Shown: positions 23,434 to 34,669 of the stretch, one piece after another
Layout of the letters: each line of letters opens with the position of its first letter
Numbering within the stretch: position 1 is the stretch's first letter
Source of the DNA: Acanthaster planci
Lineage: Eukaryota; Echinodermata; Asteroidea; Valvatida; Acanthasteridae
Assembly: GCF_001949145.1 (NCBI RefSeq)
Contig: NW_019091383.1
Span: 327,988-385,653 of the forward strand
Direction: 5' to 3'
Length of the DNA stretch: 57,666 nucleotides
The notes under the pieces: generated by a model
Seen by the model: the letters and a program-made list of their open reading frames with translations, nothing else
The model's database searches: none
What the model was told of the DNA's origin: nothing
Position numbers and translations under genes: made by a program

Positions 23434-26400
23434 ATGTTTGGGCAGTTTCCCCAGCAGTTCAATACACAGTACCGATGTTACTCTGTGTCGATGCTTACTG
23501 GAGCTTACAGGGAAGATGTGGAACGAGGAGGCAAAAGTAAGATGCAGACCTGAATTCCTTAAAACTTCATCTCATCACTTGTCACTTAGTGAATAACATG
23601 ACACGACACAACTCACAGTCATTCAGGACAAGTGACAAACTTTCACATTAGGTTAATTCCAGAAATTAGGAGTCCATTTTTTTTCGTGTCCCTGTCGCAT
23701 CTGACATATTATTTTGTAAGTTCAGAACACATTTTCTAGTTTCCAAGAGTGATGAATTAATGCAAATTCTCTGCCAAACAAATAGTAATAGTTGGAAATC
23801 GACTCCGGTGATATTTCCATGCCAAATAACAAATGTCACACTTTTGAACCCCTAATTTCTGGAATTACCCTCTGGACAACTTCAATCTTACTATGTACAC
23901 TGTTCCAATGAGACTAAATATATGTATATAGTTTTTTCCTCAAAAGATTACATCAGAACAATTTGTGTCCACATCACAGCCTGTGTCATTGTAAATGCAC
24001 TCAAAGACGTGCCTTTCCAATCAAACAGTTTGTTTAATTTCCCTCTGCATTCCTTTTCAGTTTATTTGTTTTTGTACAGCAAACAGGAATCACTTATTTT
24101 CAGTAATCGGTGCTTTTTTTCCCCTTAACAGTCATTATGCCTCCATCAGCTCTCGATGTGTTGAGTAAGTTGTTCATGTTATCTCTGTTTGTTTTTTTGT
24201 TTTTATTTTTCTACCTTTTTTACTTTCAAAAAAGGACTGAAAAAAAGAAAGAGTTATTTTTACAACTTTAAAATAATTGTTTATTTCTGAAGACGATCGA
24301 TGTTATTTAAAACTGAATATTGAATATTACTGCAAAATCTGTCTTTAATCATACACAGCCCAAAGGAAGCCATATTACTATAAATAGTTTTTTGTTTCTA
24401 TTTTTCTATTTTCGACGTGTTTGTTTATTTTCTTCAAACTTTCTTATCAAATTGTTCATTCTGTAAACTTGCATCCATTGAAAATAGTTTTTGGTCACTT
24501 GCAGCACGGCAGAACATTGTTTACCCAATGCTGTTTAAACTGACGAACAAGAAGATTGCCAGAACAACTCACTGCGGAGTGTTGGAATTTGTAGCCGATG
24601 AAGGCAAGGTCTACATTCCATATTGGGTAAGCACATCAGGCGATGGAATTCCCCATGAAGTAATATATGACTCCTTGGTTTTTTTTGTTATTTGAAGTGA
24701 ATGTTTGTTCTCATTACCCCCATACTTTGATTATTTTCTAGCTTTTCATTCCTCATTGTGATTGTATTTTTTATGAGATACCCTCTGTTTTATCTGTCAC
24801 GTTCAGATCCTGCAACATTTACTTGTAAAGACAACTATAACTTGTAGTTTAACATAATTTTAATTTTTTCAAGCCCGGTTTTAGTGTAAGCTTTCTTTAC
24901 GAAATGTGCTGTGTTGCTTTAATGGCTTTAATTTCTCATTACACTTTATTGTAGATCCCCGAACAAAATAACTTTTTAGAGTTTTTGTCCTTAAAGTCTA
25001 GTTGACAATTCTGTCTAGCAGAAGTATGGAAATTTGAAAATTGCTGATATATTTGCAGTTGACTTTAAATTGAACATTGGGCAAGATAAAAAAAAATTTG
25101 CAGGAACTTTGTTTCAATCCTGTTTCAATCTTTAATGATTCCTTTTAGCTCTCCAGTCCAGATTATTCATTATGGCAGTTTGTGGATAATCCCTCTATTC
25201 TGCTCTCAACAGATGATGAGGAACTTACTTCTGGATGAAGGTGATCTCTTGACGGTTGAGAGCTGCAGCCTGTCCGTGGCAACCTACTCCAAGTTCCAGC
25301 CTCAATCCGTGGATTTCTTAGACATCTCAAACCCCAAAGCAGTGTATCCTTACCCAGGAGAAACGTTCCATTTTTACTCTGGATTCATTGTGAAAAGCAT
25401 TTTGCTTATCGATTCAGAAGCATTTTCAGTGATTAAAAAAATCAGGGCTGTTGTTTGAAGATTTAAACAGGGTGTAAAGGTGCCTTTTTCCATTATACAG
25501 AATGTACCAGACACTTTAATCATTCTGCGTTTGTTAGCAAAACGGTTTTAAACAAAATTGAAACAGGCTTCTGCCACATTGGTAGGTTTCTGTCTTGCAA
25601 TCTCTGTGCTTTTTATGAAAAACAGGATTGAAGAAAGTGTGAAAGGTTTGCGGTAACACCATGGAAGCTCATCTGTTTTGTGAGTTATTTAGTTCTAAGA
25701 AAAATCGATTGGTTTAACTCGACGTTTCAAACCCTTTGTTCTTTTGCAATCGGGAGACATCATGAACAGAGCGTGCAGTTCAAAATGTCAAGATGAACCA
25801 ACTAGTTCTTCCTACAACCCACAGAAGAGATCATACCGCAAACCTTCCACACTTTGTTCATGTCCTCCTTGCTAATCAACAAGTCCCTTGAGACTAAAGA
25901 AGTTGATGAGACTGGTAACTTTTGTGTATCCCTTTTTCCTGACTGATTCCGTGTAGTCTTGAGAATATTCTGCGTGGCTTTGCTTGCCTCACCAAAGGAG
26001 ACATGATTGCCATCAAGTACAACAATAAGGTAAGCAGTGCTACAGCCAATGGAATTATTTTTCAAATCATTTATTTCAGAAATAATTAGAAAAAAATGTA
26101 CAAATGCCATTTTCTTTTCCTTAATAAGATTTGAAGGTAACTGATATAATTTGTTTGTTTGTGTGTGTGTTTGTTTGATTGTTTTTTCAAAGAAAACAAG
26201 ATGTTTTGGTGTAAATGTATGATATAAATATATACAGCCTTGATATGGCACATGGAATTCAGTTGCTTTCATTTCTTTTCCTGTGTCGGGTCAATTCTGT
26301 TTCTTTCAGGTTTAATCTACTGTCTGCACTGAAGTGTTTGTTTTTGCAATTGATTTGTTGCCAAGATTTTATGCCAAATAATGTGAATAAAACTTCCTGC

Positions 26401-29264
26401 TTTTTTATTTCTTCCCAGGATTATGAATTACAAGTTTTGGAAACCAAACCCAGCGATGCTGTGTCCATCATTGAATGTGACATGAGCGTGAGTTGATTTA
26501 CATTCTTATAAGTCCTGTTGTCATACCTCTGTCTTGGATACTGTCTGTTCATTGGCCCAGAGCGATCACATGACAGGGCGATATATCCACATATCACACC
26601 CACTGTGGGACATCTCATTCTACCGATAGCACACGTACACACACAAGACAGAAAAGCTTCAGGAAGTTCGAGAGCAACCGTTGTCACTCATTTGACCAGT
26701 TTTGCATGGTATCCATGATACCTTTGTGCATAGGCTACCAGGGAATGCGATCGATGATGGTGCTCACATATAACAGACTCGCTCCCGTCCCTGCAGCGTA
26801 TAATAAAGTAATGCAGGGACCACTAACCAGACTACATGACATATGAACTTGTACTCACTGATATCTGCACTGTGTTCACATTAAAGTTTATGTAATTAAA
26901 AAAAGTGAGGGAACAGTGCATTCGTAGACGATATCATTTACGTCTGTTATGTTAATTATACTGTTTGACAGTAGGCCTATCACCTTCTGAACTTCTGAAA
27001 TTCAGAGATTGTTTCTTTGGATAAATTCCTCAACCTCAACAAGATTAAGACAGAGGTATGAAACAATTGTTGACGGCTGTGATGTGGGATATGGCATTTT
27101 CAACACCTGAGGGACGCATATTGTCCTGAGGCAAACAAATCAGTTCAAGGGGGATGATTGGTGGAAGTAGGTTGGGAAGGACCACCTTTGTCACAACAGT
27201 TCATTTGATTTGTGTGTTGACCAGAGATATAAAGTTGAGGAAGTGAAGGTTTGGTTTGATTTTGTTTGTTCAACAGGTGGAGTTTGCTGCTCCAGTTGGT
27301 TACGTCGAACCAGAGAGACAAAAACCGGCCGAACAAGACACAGAGGTTTGTCATAAGACAGATAGAAGGTGTAATTAATTAATGTACAGATAATAAATTT
27401 TAAGGGCCGTGGACATCATCCCAGGATGGACATCACATTGTGGAAAAGGTTTCGGAGTTTCACGTGAGAGGCACTGATACCTCCCATTGGCAGCCTCCAA
27501 ATTCCATTCTATCCTTGAGTTCTGTCTGTGTTGCAGATTTTGTTTTCATTTCTTTTCACTTTTTTCACATTTTCTCTGCACTTACAGGATATGCAGGTTG
27601 ACGGTCCAGGCATCACCCATTATGTAGACACAGACACATTCATGGTGAGGGTTTGCTCAGGAATATACCGGTGTTGTGGTCAAGTCCATCACAAGTCCCC
27701 TGACTGGTCTTGCGAAAGGATTTGTGACTGGTCTTATGAAGGGACTTGTGATGGACTCCAATGCAATGCTGAAATGTACACAATTCTGTGTTGGTGTTAC
27801 TGACCAAAATTCGTTTTTAAGTTTATTGTTAGGAAACCAAGGAAAAGGATGACTTCAAAATGTGGGTCGTGTTTCGTCTTTCTTTTTTATGGTACTCAAG
27901 CTGGACTTGAACACTTGTTAGATCCAAACGTCTTTTTTCACTCCGTGGATTCAAGTTCAGGCGAAACATGTCTACTGCCAGACGTCTGTTTTGTGTAGCA
28001 CTTTTACAAGTGGGTTTTTTCACATCTCCTGTTCTTGAACAGGCTTTTAAGGGTCAAGGAAACCGCTTAGACGGCAAAAAGAAACACTCGGATGCAAAGC
28101 CTGTCCCGCTGAACGCACCTGTAATGAGAAGGTATGGCAACCAGTTATAAAAGATTGTAGTGTGAAATTCTTTCAATATCAGTACAACAAATAGAGTGTG
28201 AGTTTTGTGTGAGAGCTGAAAGATAAAGATTGATTCCTGTGTCTCTGATGTTCCAATTTACAACCCTGAGATGTACTTCATAACCCTTAGATTTGAATTC
28301 ATTTTTTTTTTTGAGTATGGATATCAGAAAAATGTCATTCATTTCCATAGCCCAAGCCCACTGAGGGTCGTGAGAGTTGCAACGTCCCTCTTCCACTTTG
28401 AATTATGTCCTTTTAATATAGGATGTATGTTGTCAGTGTCTTCCCAGTTGTTAGCAGACTCTTCTCAGTTATACCTATTCTCAAGTGGGCCAGTGTTCTC
28501 AAACGGGACACCTCACATTCCCAAATGGTGTTTCCTGGCAAAGATTGAAGTACATATCATGCTTTAAGACATTCCCGTCAGAAACTACAAAAGCACTTCA
28601 AGGATTGTTCTCTACCCTTCTTATTTTCAATTCTCAGTTTTGATGTCTTTTGTGCAGGGGTATCCCCAACTATGATTACCAGAAGGGGACCATTACGTTC
28701 ATCAGAACAGCCAGGCCAGCAGTTGCCAATGGCAACAGTGAGGTAGGGGCTCATTTGATTTTCAGCAATTGAATCATTGGTTGCATCCCAGACTTACCGG
28801 TAACATCATGGATAATTTTCACGCATGAGCAGACTTATCATGTGCACAAAGTCTGTGGATGGCGTGTCACATTGGGGTACACCAAAATTGTTATTAGCAT
28901 CGCCTAGTGCAACCGACAAGCTGTTGGGGTTTGAGAGTGTGGAGTTGTAGAAATACGTGACTGATCCAAGGATTATTGGAGTATGCTTACATCGGTTATT
29001 TTGGCACTCATCTCCCTGCCAAGCAAGCTTTTGGGGAATTGTTTCCCTGAAAGCATCTTAGAAAGCTCTGAAGACACAGTGCTAACATTGGCTATCGCCC
29101 ACTTGTTCAGATATGGATGGCCTCTGGCCTTTTTTTGGCATCATTCCAAATTTCCTGTGTAACTGTCTGTTCCCCTTTGTTTTTACTTGCAGGACGTACC
29201 AGACTCATTTGAGGCTTTCAGAGGGGAAGGACAGAAATTAAGGCAAAAGAACAAAAAGAAATAA
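23434..29264 (+). CDS. UFD1: UFD1, ubiquitin recognition factor in ER-associated degradation
   Basis: UFD1 pairs with NPL4 as cofactor of the AAA ATPase p97/VCP, binding ubiquitylated clients for extraction, including in ERAD. Exons: 23434-23536, 24132-24164, 24505-24626, 25213-25343, 25957-26029, 26419-26487, 27277-27345, 27588-27644, 28043-28131, 28658-28742, 29193-29264. Together they give 903 bases, or 300 residues plus TAA; human UFD1 is 307. The N-terminal double-psi barrel domain is intact ([65 protein letters not shown]-like [16 protein letters not shown]). Both SHP boxes that bind p97 are present: [11 protein letters not shown] and [12 protein letters not shown] at the extreme C-terminus. 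Vertebrate UFD1 has a few residues before the ATG used here, so an upstream exon is likely. A MITE and other repeats sit in its introns. Confidence 0.96.
23651..23869 (+). mobile_element. MITE family B, copy 1 (UFD1 intron)
   Basis: Begins GGTTAATTCCAGAAATTAGG and ends in the complement CCTAATTTCTGGAATTACC. It is matched along its length by the inverted copy at 34434-34669 (shared GTGTCCCTG, CATCTGAC, TCAGAACACATTTTCT). No coding capacity. Confidence 0.7.
25720..25765 (-). repeat. Retroelement-tail-like motif
   Basis: The minus strand reads CTCCCGATTGCAAAAGAACA then GGGTTTGAAACGTCGAG. It shares the GAAACGTC core and spacing with sites near 10540-10570 (minus), 32192-32228 (plus) and, in diverged form, 55833-55870 (plus). 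Located in the UFD1 intron between 25343 and 25957. Confidence 0.35.
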
Positions 29265-29670
29265 GTTCTTTTTTCAAGTTGACAGACTCAAGTGTATGCT
29301 ATTTATTAAAAAAAACCAAGATGTAAGATATAGTTCTTTTGCACCCCATGGACCTTTGGAGAAGAGAAGTTGGCTTCTGCTCGCGGAAGCCACCGATGAT
29401 TGTTTGTCAAGGAGTTTGCTGTCTCTCAGTGCATCGTGGGATATGAGCTTCCTGCCTTCGTGGTGTCAGCAAGCAAGACGCTGTGTTTCATTCTACAAGG
29501 CCTCCGAATTGGACCAAGAGTTCCTCCCTATTAATTTTGTGGATGAGGAAAGGATCTTGGTTTTGATACAGTTAGTGCTGGGGTCAAGATTTGAGGTTGT
29601 CACGGATATTAAAAAAATGGTGTCGTAGTCGAGACTATCACATGACCAGGCACATGATCAGTAACAAGTA

Positions 29671-29841
29671 CAGTCATACCTCATTAATAAGAGCACTGTC
29701 AATACAAGATTCTGCTTACAAGGAAATTTTTATATCCCAAGCTTTTGTTTTTCATTGTTTCACTCCTGATAATACGAGGTTCCTGTGATAACAAGGTAAT
29801 TTGCCAAGTCCAAAGGACCTCTTATTAACGAGGCCTTACTG
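29671..29841. mobile_element. Pogo/Tigger-like MITE
   Basis: The left end CAGTCATACCTCATTAATAA and right end TTATTAACGAGGCCTTACTG form terminal inverted repeats. TA dinucleotides flank both sides (29669-29670 and 29842-29843), as expected for Tc1/mariner-pogo elements. The end resembles Tigger termini (CAGGCATACCTC). At 171 bp it cannot be autonomous. Confidence 0.65.
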
Positions 29842-29940
29842 TAATCAGATCAGCAGTGACAAAGGAAGGCTTTGTTTGCAGTTCATTTGAATCGCTTACA
29901 GCTAATTCAGGTTGGAGTGTCTGGTTTCAATCTTGTAGGA

Positions 29941-30123
29941 TTTGTGATGGTCTTAAGGGGTCTTGTGATGGTCTTAAAGGGTCTTGTGATGGTCTTAAGG
30001 GGTCTTGTGATGGCCTTAAGGGGTCTTGTGATGGTCTTAAGGGGTCTTGTGATGGCCTTAAGGGGTCTTGTGATGGTCTTAAGGGGTCTTGTGGTGGTCT
30101 TAAGGGGTCTTGTGATGGACTTG
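29941..30123. repeat. 21-bp minisatellite, about 8-9 copies
   Basis: Unit close to GGTCTTAAGGGGTCTTGTGAT, repeated without interruption with single-base variants (GGCCTTAAGG, GTGGTGG). The period is a multiple of three, so both strands give open heptapeptide repeats (CDGLKGS on plus). These are not evidence of a gene. It lies downstream of the UFD1 stop. Confidence 0.9.
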
Positions 30124-30435
30124 TGAACACTGGTTCAAGATCAAAGCAAATTGTTTTTATTATTGCCAAGGATATGCCCACTCGAATGAAGTGGCTGTTT
30201 GTTTAGTCATGCTAGTTCCACATCATGATCAGACACACCATGCCAGATACATCAAAATCCAGTAGAGGGTCTCAGACAATTTGTGAGGAATCTAGAACGC
30301 TCGCCTATATTTCTTTCCAATACCGGTACCAAAGAGTGTTCCACAATTTTTTCTAGATGATGAAGGATATCAGATATTTCAAGAAGAATCCTGACAAAAA
30401 AATTACTGGCGGGAGTTGAGATTATAAAGAAATGA

Positions 30436-30441
30436 AATAAA
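30436..30441 (+). terminator. Possible UFD1 poly(A) signal
   Basis: AATAAA about 1.2 kb after the UFD1 stop. A nearer ATTAAA at 29305-29310, 41 bases after the stop, is an alternative that would leave the minisatellite and MITE outside the transcript. Confidence 0.25.
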
Positions 30442-32673
30442 TGCCTGGCAAATGGCTTAAGAAAACTAAATGTCTGATTTTTTTGGGGGGGGGATTGGAT
30501 AAGGTTTCAGCTTTGCATTATCAAATATCAAATCTATTTCTTTGCAACTGCCAGCCTTGATGTTTAATGTAAATTACTTTTGAAAGTTAGGTCGTCAAAA
30601 ACTGATTCTTTAAAAAATTTTCTGCCCATTAAAAAAATTGTTGGTTGATATTCCCCATAAAGTACAATTGACAAGAGGGTGTCAGATTGTGTGTTCTGGG
30701 CGTTACGTGCATGTCCTTGATTTGTACAGTGAAACACAAATGTTACCTATGCATTACACACAGCCAGGACTGTCTGGGGTTTGCTTCTGTGAGACCAGAA
30801 CCCAACATTGTAGTAGGCATACTTGAGTGTCAGTGTACATGAGAATAGGTTGCCATAAAATTTGTCCCTCATCTGATGGGATATGGAGCAGTTAGTATGC
30901 AGAGATTGGCTGGTAAATATCCATAAGATGATTAGTATACAAGATGTTGGTCAGTGATTATTATCTCCAGTAAGTGAGAGTATTTTGGAAAACAATTCGG
31001 AGGGTATATGACAGTCAATACTTGTAAATGGCACAATGGAAATAAACTGTCATGTTATGATAGATAGGTTTATATTACAACCGCTGTTGTGCAGTTGTGC
31101 TGTTAATTTTTAATCAATAGAACCCAGTTCATTGCCTCATCGAGCCAATTCACAAAGCAAGTAATTTTCCTCTTGCATCAGAGTAAAGCAAAACAATTCA
31201 CTTATTAAATAGAAACTCTCTCTCTGAATTCTTTTTATTCCATTCAGCTAGGCCCCTGACATGCATCAACATTATACAAGTAATGTCAAGAAATGTTGTT
31301 AAATAAGGGAATAAACAGGTGCCTGGCTGGACTGAAGACAAGCTCAAGAGAATGGACATGGCTAAATGCAGCACCCATTTACAGCCAGTCTTAAATATTA
31401 GTTCAAGACCTGCCAAACACATTTATTACAATTCATAAAACATTCAACAATTGTATTTCGTTTTTTAACACCACTCTAGCCGTGTACTGCTATGTGCCTG
31501 TCTCAAGGAGTTGTACACGTATTCCAATCTCCTTTTGTAGAGATTTTCTCATGCATGGCGCTTACTTCGAGAGGAGGTACAGAACGGGATGACTCAGCTG
31601 GTGGTTTCTTACTCGTCTAAGACTGGCCACGTGACAGGCATTCAACCAATAGGAATGTCTAAACTGTCTTGAATAGGGGGCCTACTCTTAAACCTGTTAT
31701 TCTTGAATGGTGTAATTTGTTGTTCAAAATATAATTTCAGTGAAAACTCGTCTTTACCCATCTGTCTGACCTTTACCCATGTCTGTCAGATTTCTTTTTG
31801 GGGTCACTTCTTTTTCTGAGGTTTGTCAGCCCTTTTATTGACAAAATCACAAGTAACAGGAATGAGGTTTTATCCATTACATCTCAAGAATTTCAAAACA
31901 CTGCTTGAAAAACTTGATAATAAAAAGTTTGTCATCACACGTACTGTGAAACATCTTTTAGGATGAAAAAATATTATTCAAAATAGAGTTGAAAAGTTGA
32001 AAAAATACACTCAAATTTTCAGGCTTTATAAGCCAATAAGCCCCTTTTCTGAGGTTATAAAAATGCTGTATACGAATACTAAAATATCTTCCCATTCAAG
32101 ATATCTGCTTTTAAGCAGATACATGCATGCACACTGATTTTTCTTATTAATAAAAACCATTATACTAATTGCACACCTCTACAGTCTCTCCTGACGACGG
32201 ACAGAGCATAATGTCCGAAACGTTGATTACCCCCGGTTCTTTTCAAAACGCCACATACTCAAAAAGGAGATAAATTCATGGTTCTACCACAAAACCTATC
32301 TAGTTTACTTAAATAACTCAGTTTTGTTTGTTTTTTTTATTGCGGTGGGGTGGGTGTGTGCTTGTGTGTAGGAAGGGTGAGGTGGGGTTGGATTGGCATG
32401 CCACCTTCCCTCACCAAATGCAGTTAGCTCCATCAATGCATGCTACCCACGCCTTGTGTATCAAATGTGAAATTTTTAGGCTTTGCCGGGGACAGCGCGC
32501 AAAACGGCAAGGACGGATGCTTGGTTTTTACCATATTGCAAATGCCAACTCGAAACGGAAAATTCAGCAATTGACCGAAACAGAAACTATATGACTTTGT
32601 TCTTTGAGGTTGCAAATGTTTATCTCGTATAACGGAAAAAAAACTGTCATCACTTTCGTGCCAGATTTTAATC
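30442..32673. other. Intergenic stretch between UFD1 and tRNA-His
   Basis: No gene recognised. It contains the inverted copy of the 19.9 kb repeat (31790-32100) and, at 32192-32228, a motif CTGACGACGGACAGAGC followed by GTCCGAAACGTTG that resembles retroelement tails elsewhere in the window. The rest is AT-rich unique-looking sequence. Confidence 0.4.
31790..32100 (-). repeat. Interspersed repeat, copy 2 (inverted)
   Basis: Reverse complement of 19913-20235 in ordered blocks, including TTTCTGAGGTTTGTCAGCC and CTGAGGTTATAAAAATGC. Divergence is visible but order is kept. Confidence 0.55.
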
Positions 32674-32745
32674 TGCCGTGACCAGGATTCGAACCTGGGT
32701 TACTGCGGCCACAACGCAGTGTCCTAACCACTAGACGATCACGGC
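32674..32745 (-). tRNA. tRNA-His (anticodon GTG)
   Basis: Minus strand folds as a full cloverleaf of 72 nt. The acceptor stem GCCGTGA pairs with TCACGGC, with discriminator A. The D arm contains TCTAGTGGTTAGGA, the anticodon stem-loop CTGCGTTGTGGCCGCAG places GTG in the anticodon, and the T arm GGTTCGAATCC is intact, as is the A box. It has no intron. A T-run about 30 bases downstream on the minus strand (A-run at 32635-32644 on plus) may terminate Pol III. It closely matches animal cytosolic tRNA-His. Confidence 0.95.
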
Positions 32746-33786
32746 ACGCTACGTGACAACTTGACTCAGAGGAGGAATTTTAACAATATAAAGTAAAAAT
32801 AAAATGTATTATTTAAAAAATTGCCATACAAATTGGTTTAATATATTTTGACTAGAGAAATGTTCCTTTCTACCAAAAAGTTCAATTTAGTGAATGTAAT
32901 TTAAAAATTCAACGTTTGAGTAATTTGAAGGCTTGTTAAAACAGCCTACTGAAAACATTAGGGGGGAGTTCCTTTAGAAAAAACTATAATATTAATTATT
33001 TCTCGATATCCAGATAAGTATCCAGAAATAACACAATTTGTATTTAAATTACTGAAAATGAAATTGAAAGACTGTTCACAAAGTGAAGAAATTAGGGGAG
33101 CAGCACAAAAAAAATCATTGTAATGATAAATACGTTACCCCTTACTATAATGGTCTCGTCGAAGGGATCAGAACTACACTGGTTCCGGTTCCACTTTCTG
33201 ACCATTACGAGATGAGAATGACGCGTGAACCAGCGAGGCAGGACAGCAACGTACAGTACATGCCCCGGCCCAGTAGTACAGTACGCGGTAGGGTCCGGGT
33301 ATATGGTACGGACATAAAATTTATTTTAAAAACTAGCAGACGACACTCCACTACGTCCACCATGTCAGCTGTGACTACTGTCTGGCTTAAATTGCTCAAT
33401 TTTGTTATTTCTTGCGCTGTATGTAGGACATAGGAATGCGTCAACAAGTGGAACAGAATTTTATCAGATGAACGTTCATGTAGTTTACGTTACTTGTGAA
33501 TTCGCAGTTGGCTCCCTTTGTGTCTAGAAATGTCTGAAAACTGGGAGGTTAGTGCATTTTGTCAGTCTCGTTAGTGCGTTAGTCAGCGACCGACGCGGAT
33601 GCACGGTCATGCTAATCAAGTGTTCCAGAAGATGTAGCCTAGCCAAGCCACGGGGCCCTGCAATCTGTCCCATCGTGCTGGCCTATGAGCATAATGCTCG
33701 ATCATGTCGATTAGCCCGATTACAAGAGCTCCATACACGGACATCACTTTACCCTCTGTGCACAAAAATTCTTAGGGATAGGCCTA

Positions 33787-33879
33787 CCATGGAGGTAGAA
33801 TCACTACCTCCATGGGCCTACTTAGTACTTTAACTTCGGAGAACTTCTCCATATTGAGAGAAATCTCCCAATATGGAGA
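33787..33879. repeat. Two adjacent near-perfect hairpins
   Basis: Hairpin 1: CCATGGAGGTAG (33787-33798), loop AATCA, CTACCTCCATGG (33804-33815). Hairpin 2: TCTCCATATTGAGAG (33846-33860), loop AAAT, CTCCCAATATGGAGA (33865-33879), with one mismatch. Stems are 12 and 15 bp with very short loops, spaced 30 bases apart. Confidence 0.8.
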
Positions 33880-34433
33880 AAAGTATATTCCCATCCGGTT
33901 CGTAAGTGTGACGTCACTTCAGATTAAACCACACCCACTGCACACGTGCACTGCACATAGATTTACATGCATTGATTGTCGTTGACGTGGAACCATGGAA
34001 CTTGTTAGGTCTACATGTAGATTTTGATATTTTTGGCCTTTGAAGCTTAGAAATTTTGCTAAGTTTAGAACTATTCATGCCCTATCCTACCCCCAGAACT
34101 GTGTGGTCCGATGTCCGCTCCTCTCCCACCCATCAGACTCCACAGTTCTGGGGGTAGCCCTATCCGTCATGTCCATAGTCCTTCCACCATTATGGTCCTG
34201 TTAGTAGTAACAAAGGTTTTCAACAGACAAACTGTTTACTAAAGAAGGGCAGCGTTGTGCTTAATTGGGGCATGGTGGTCGATTACTCTTCTTGAGCTTT
34301 TTCTCCATACATGCATTTGATTTCCCTGGAACATGAAGTTTGTCAGAACTTGCTAAGGTTGAATTACTCAAATATAAATACTCAAAACATCTCAGAAGGG
34401 AGCAGAGACACATATCACATGTACAAGTACATG

Positions 34434-34669
34434 GGTAATTCCACTAGGGTCCAAAAGTGTGAACTTTTTGTGTCCCTGTTACATCTGACCTTTGTTATTT
34501 GACATGGAATATCACCGGAATTGATTTCAAGCTATTACTATTTTTGGCAGGTAATTTGCTTTAATTCATTTCTCTTGGAAATAAGAAAATGTGTTCTGAA
34601 CGTACAAAATCAAATGTCAGATGTGACAGGGACATGAAAAAAATTAGACCCCTAATATCTGAAATTACC
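34434..34669 (-). mobile_element. MITE family B, copy 2 (inverted)
   Basis: Reverse complement of the element at 23651-23869, with ends GGTAATTCCACTAGGG and CCTAATATCTGAAATTACC. Length and internal order agree. Confidence 0.65.

Noticed and set aside
29856-30206. 116-codon repeat protein
   Set aside because: Product of the 21-bp minisatellite whose period is divisible by three. Both strands are open.
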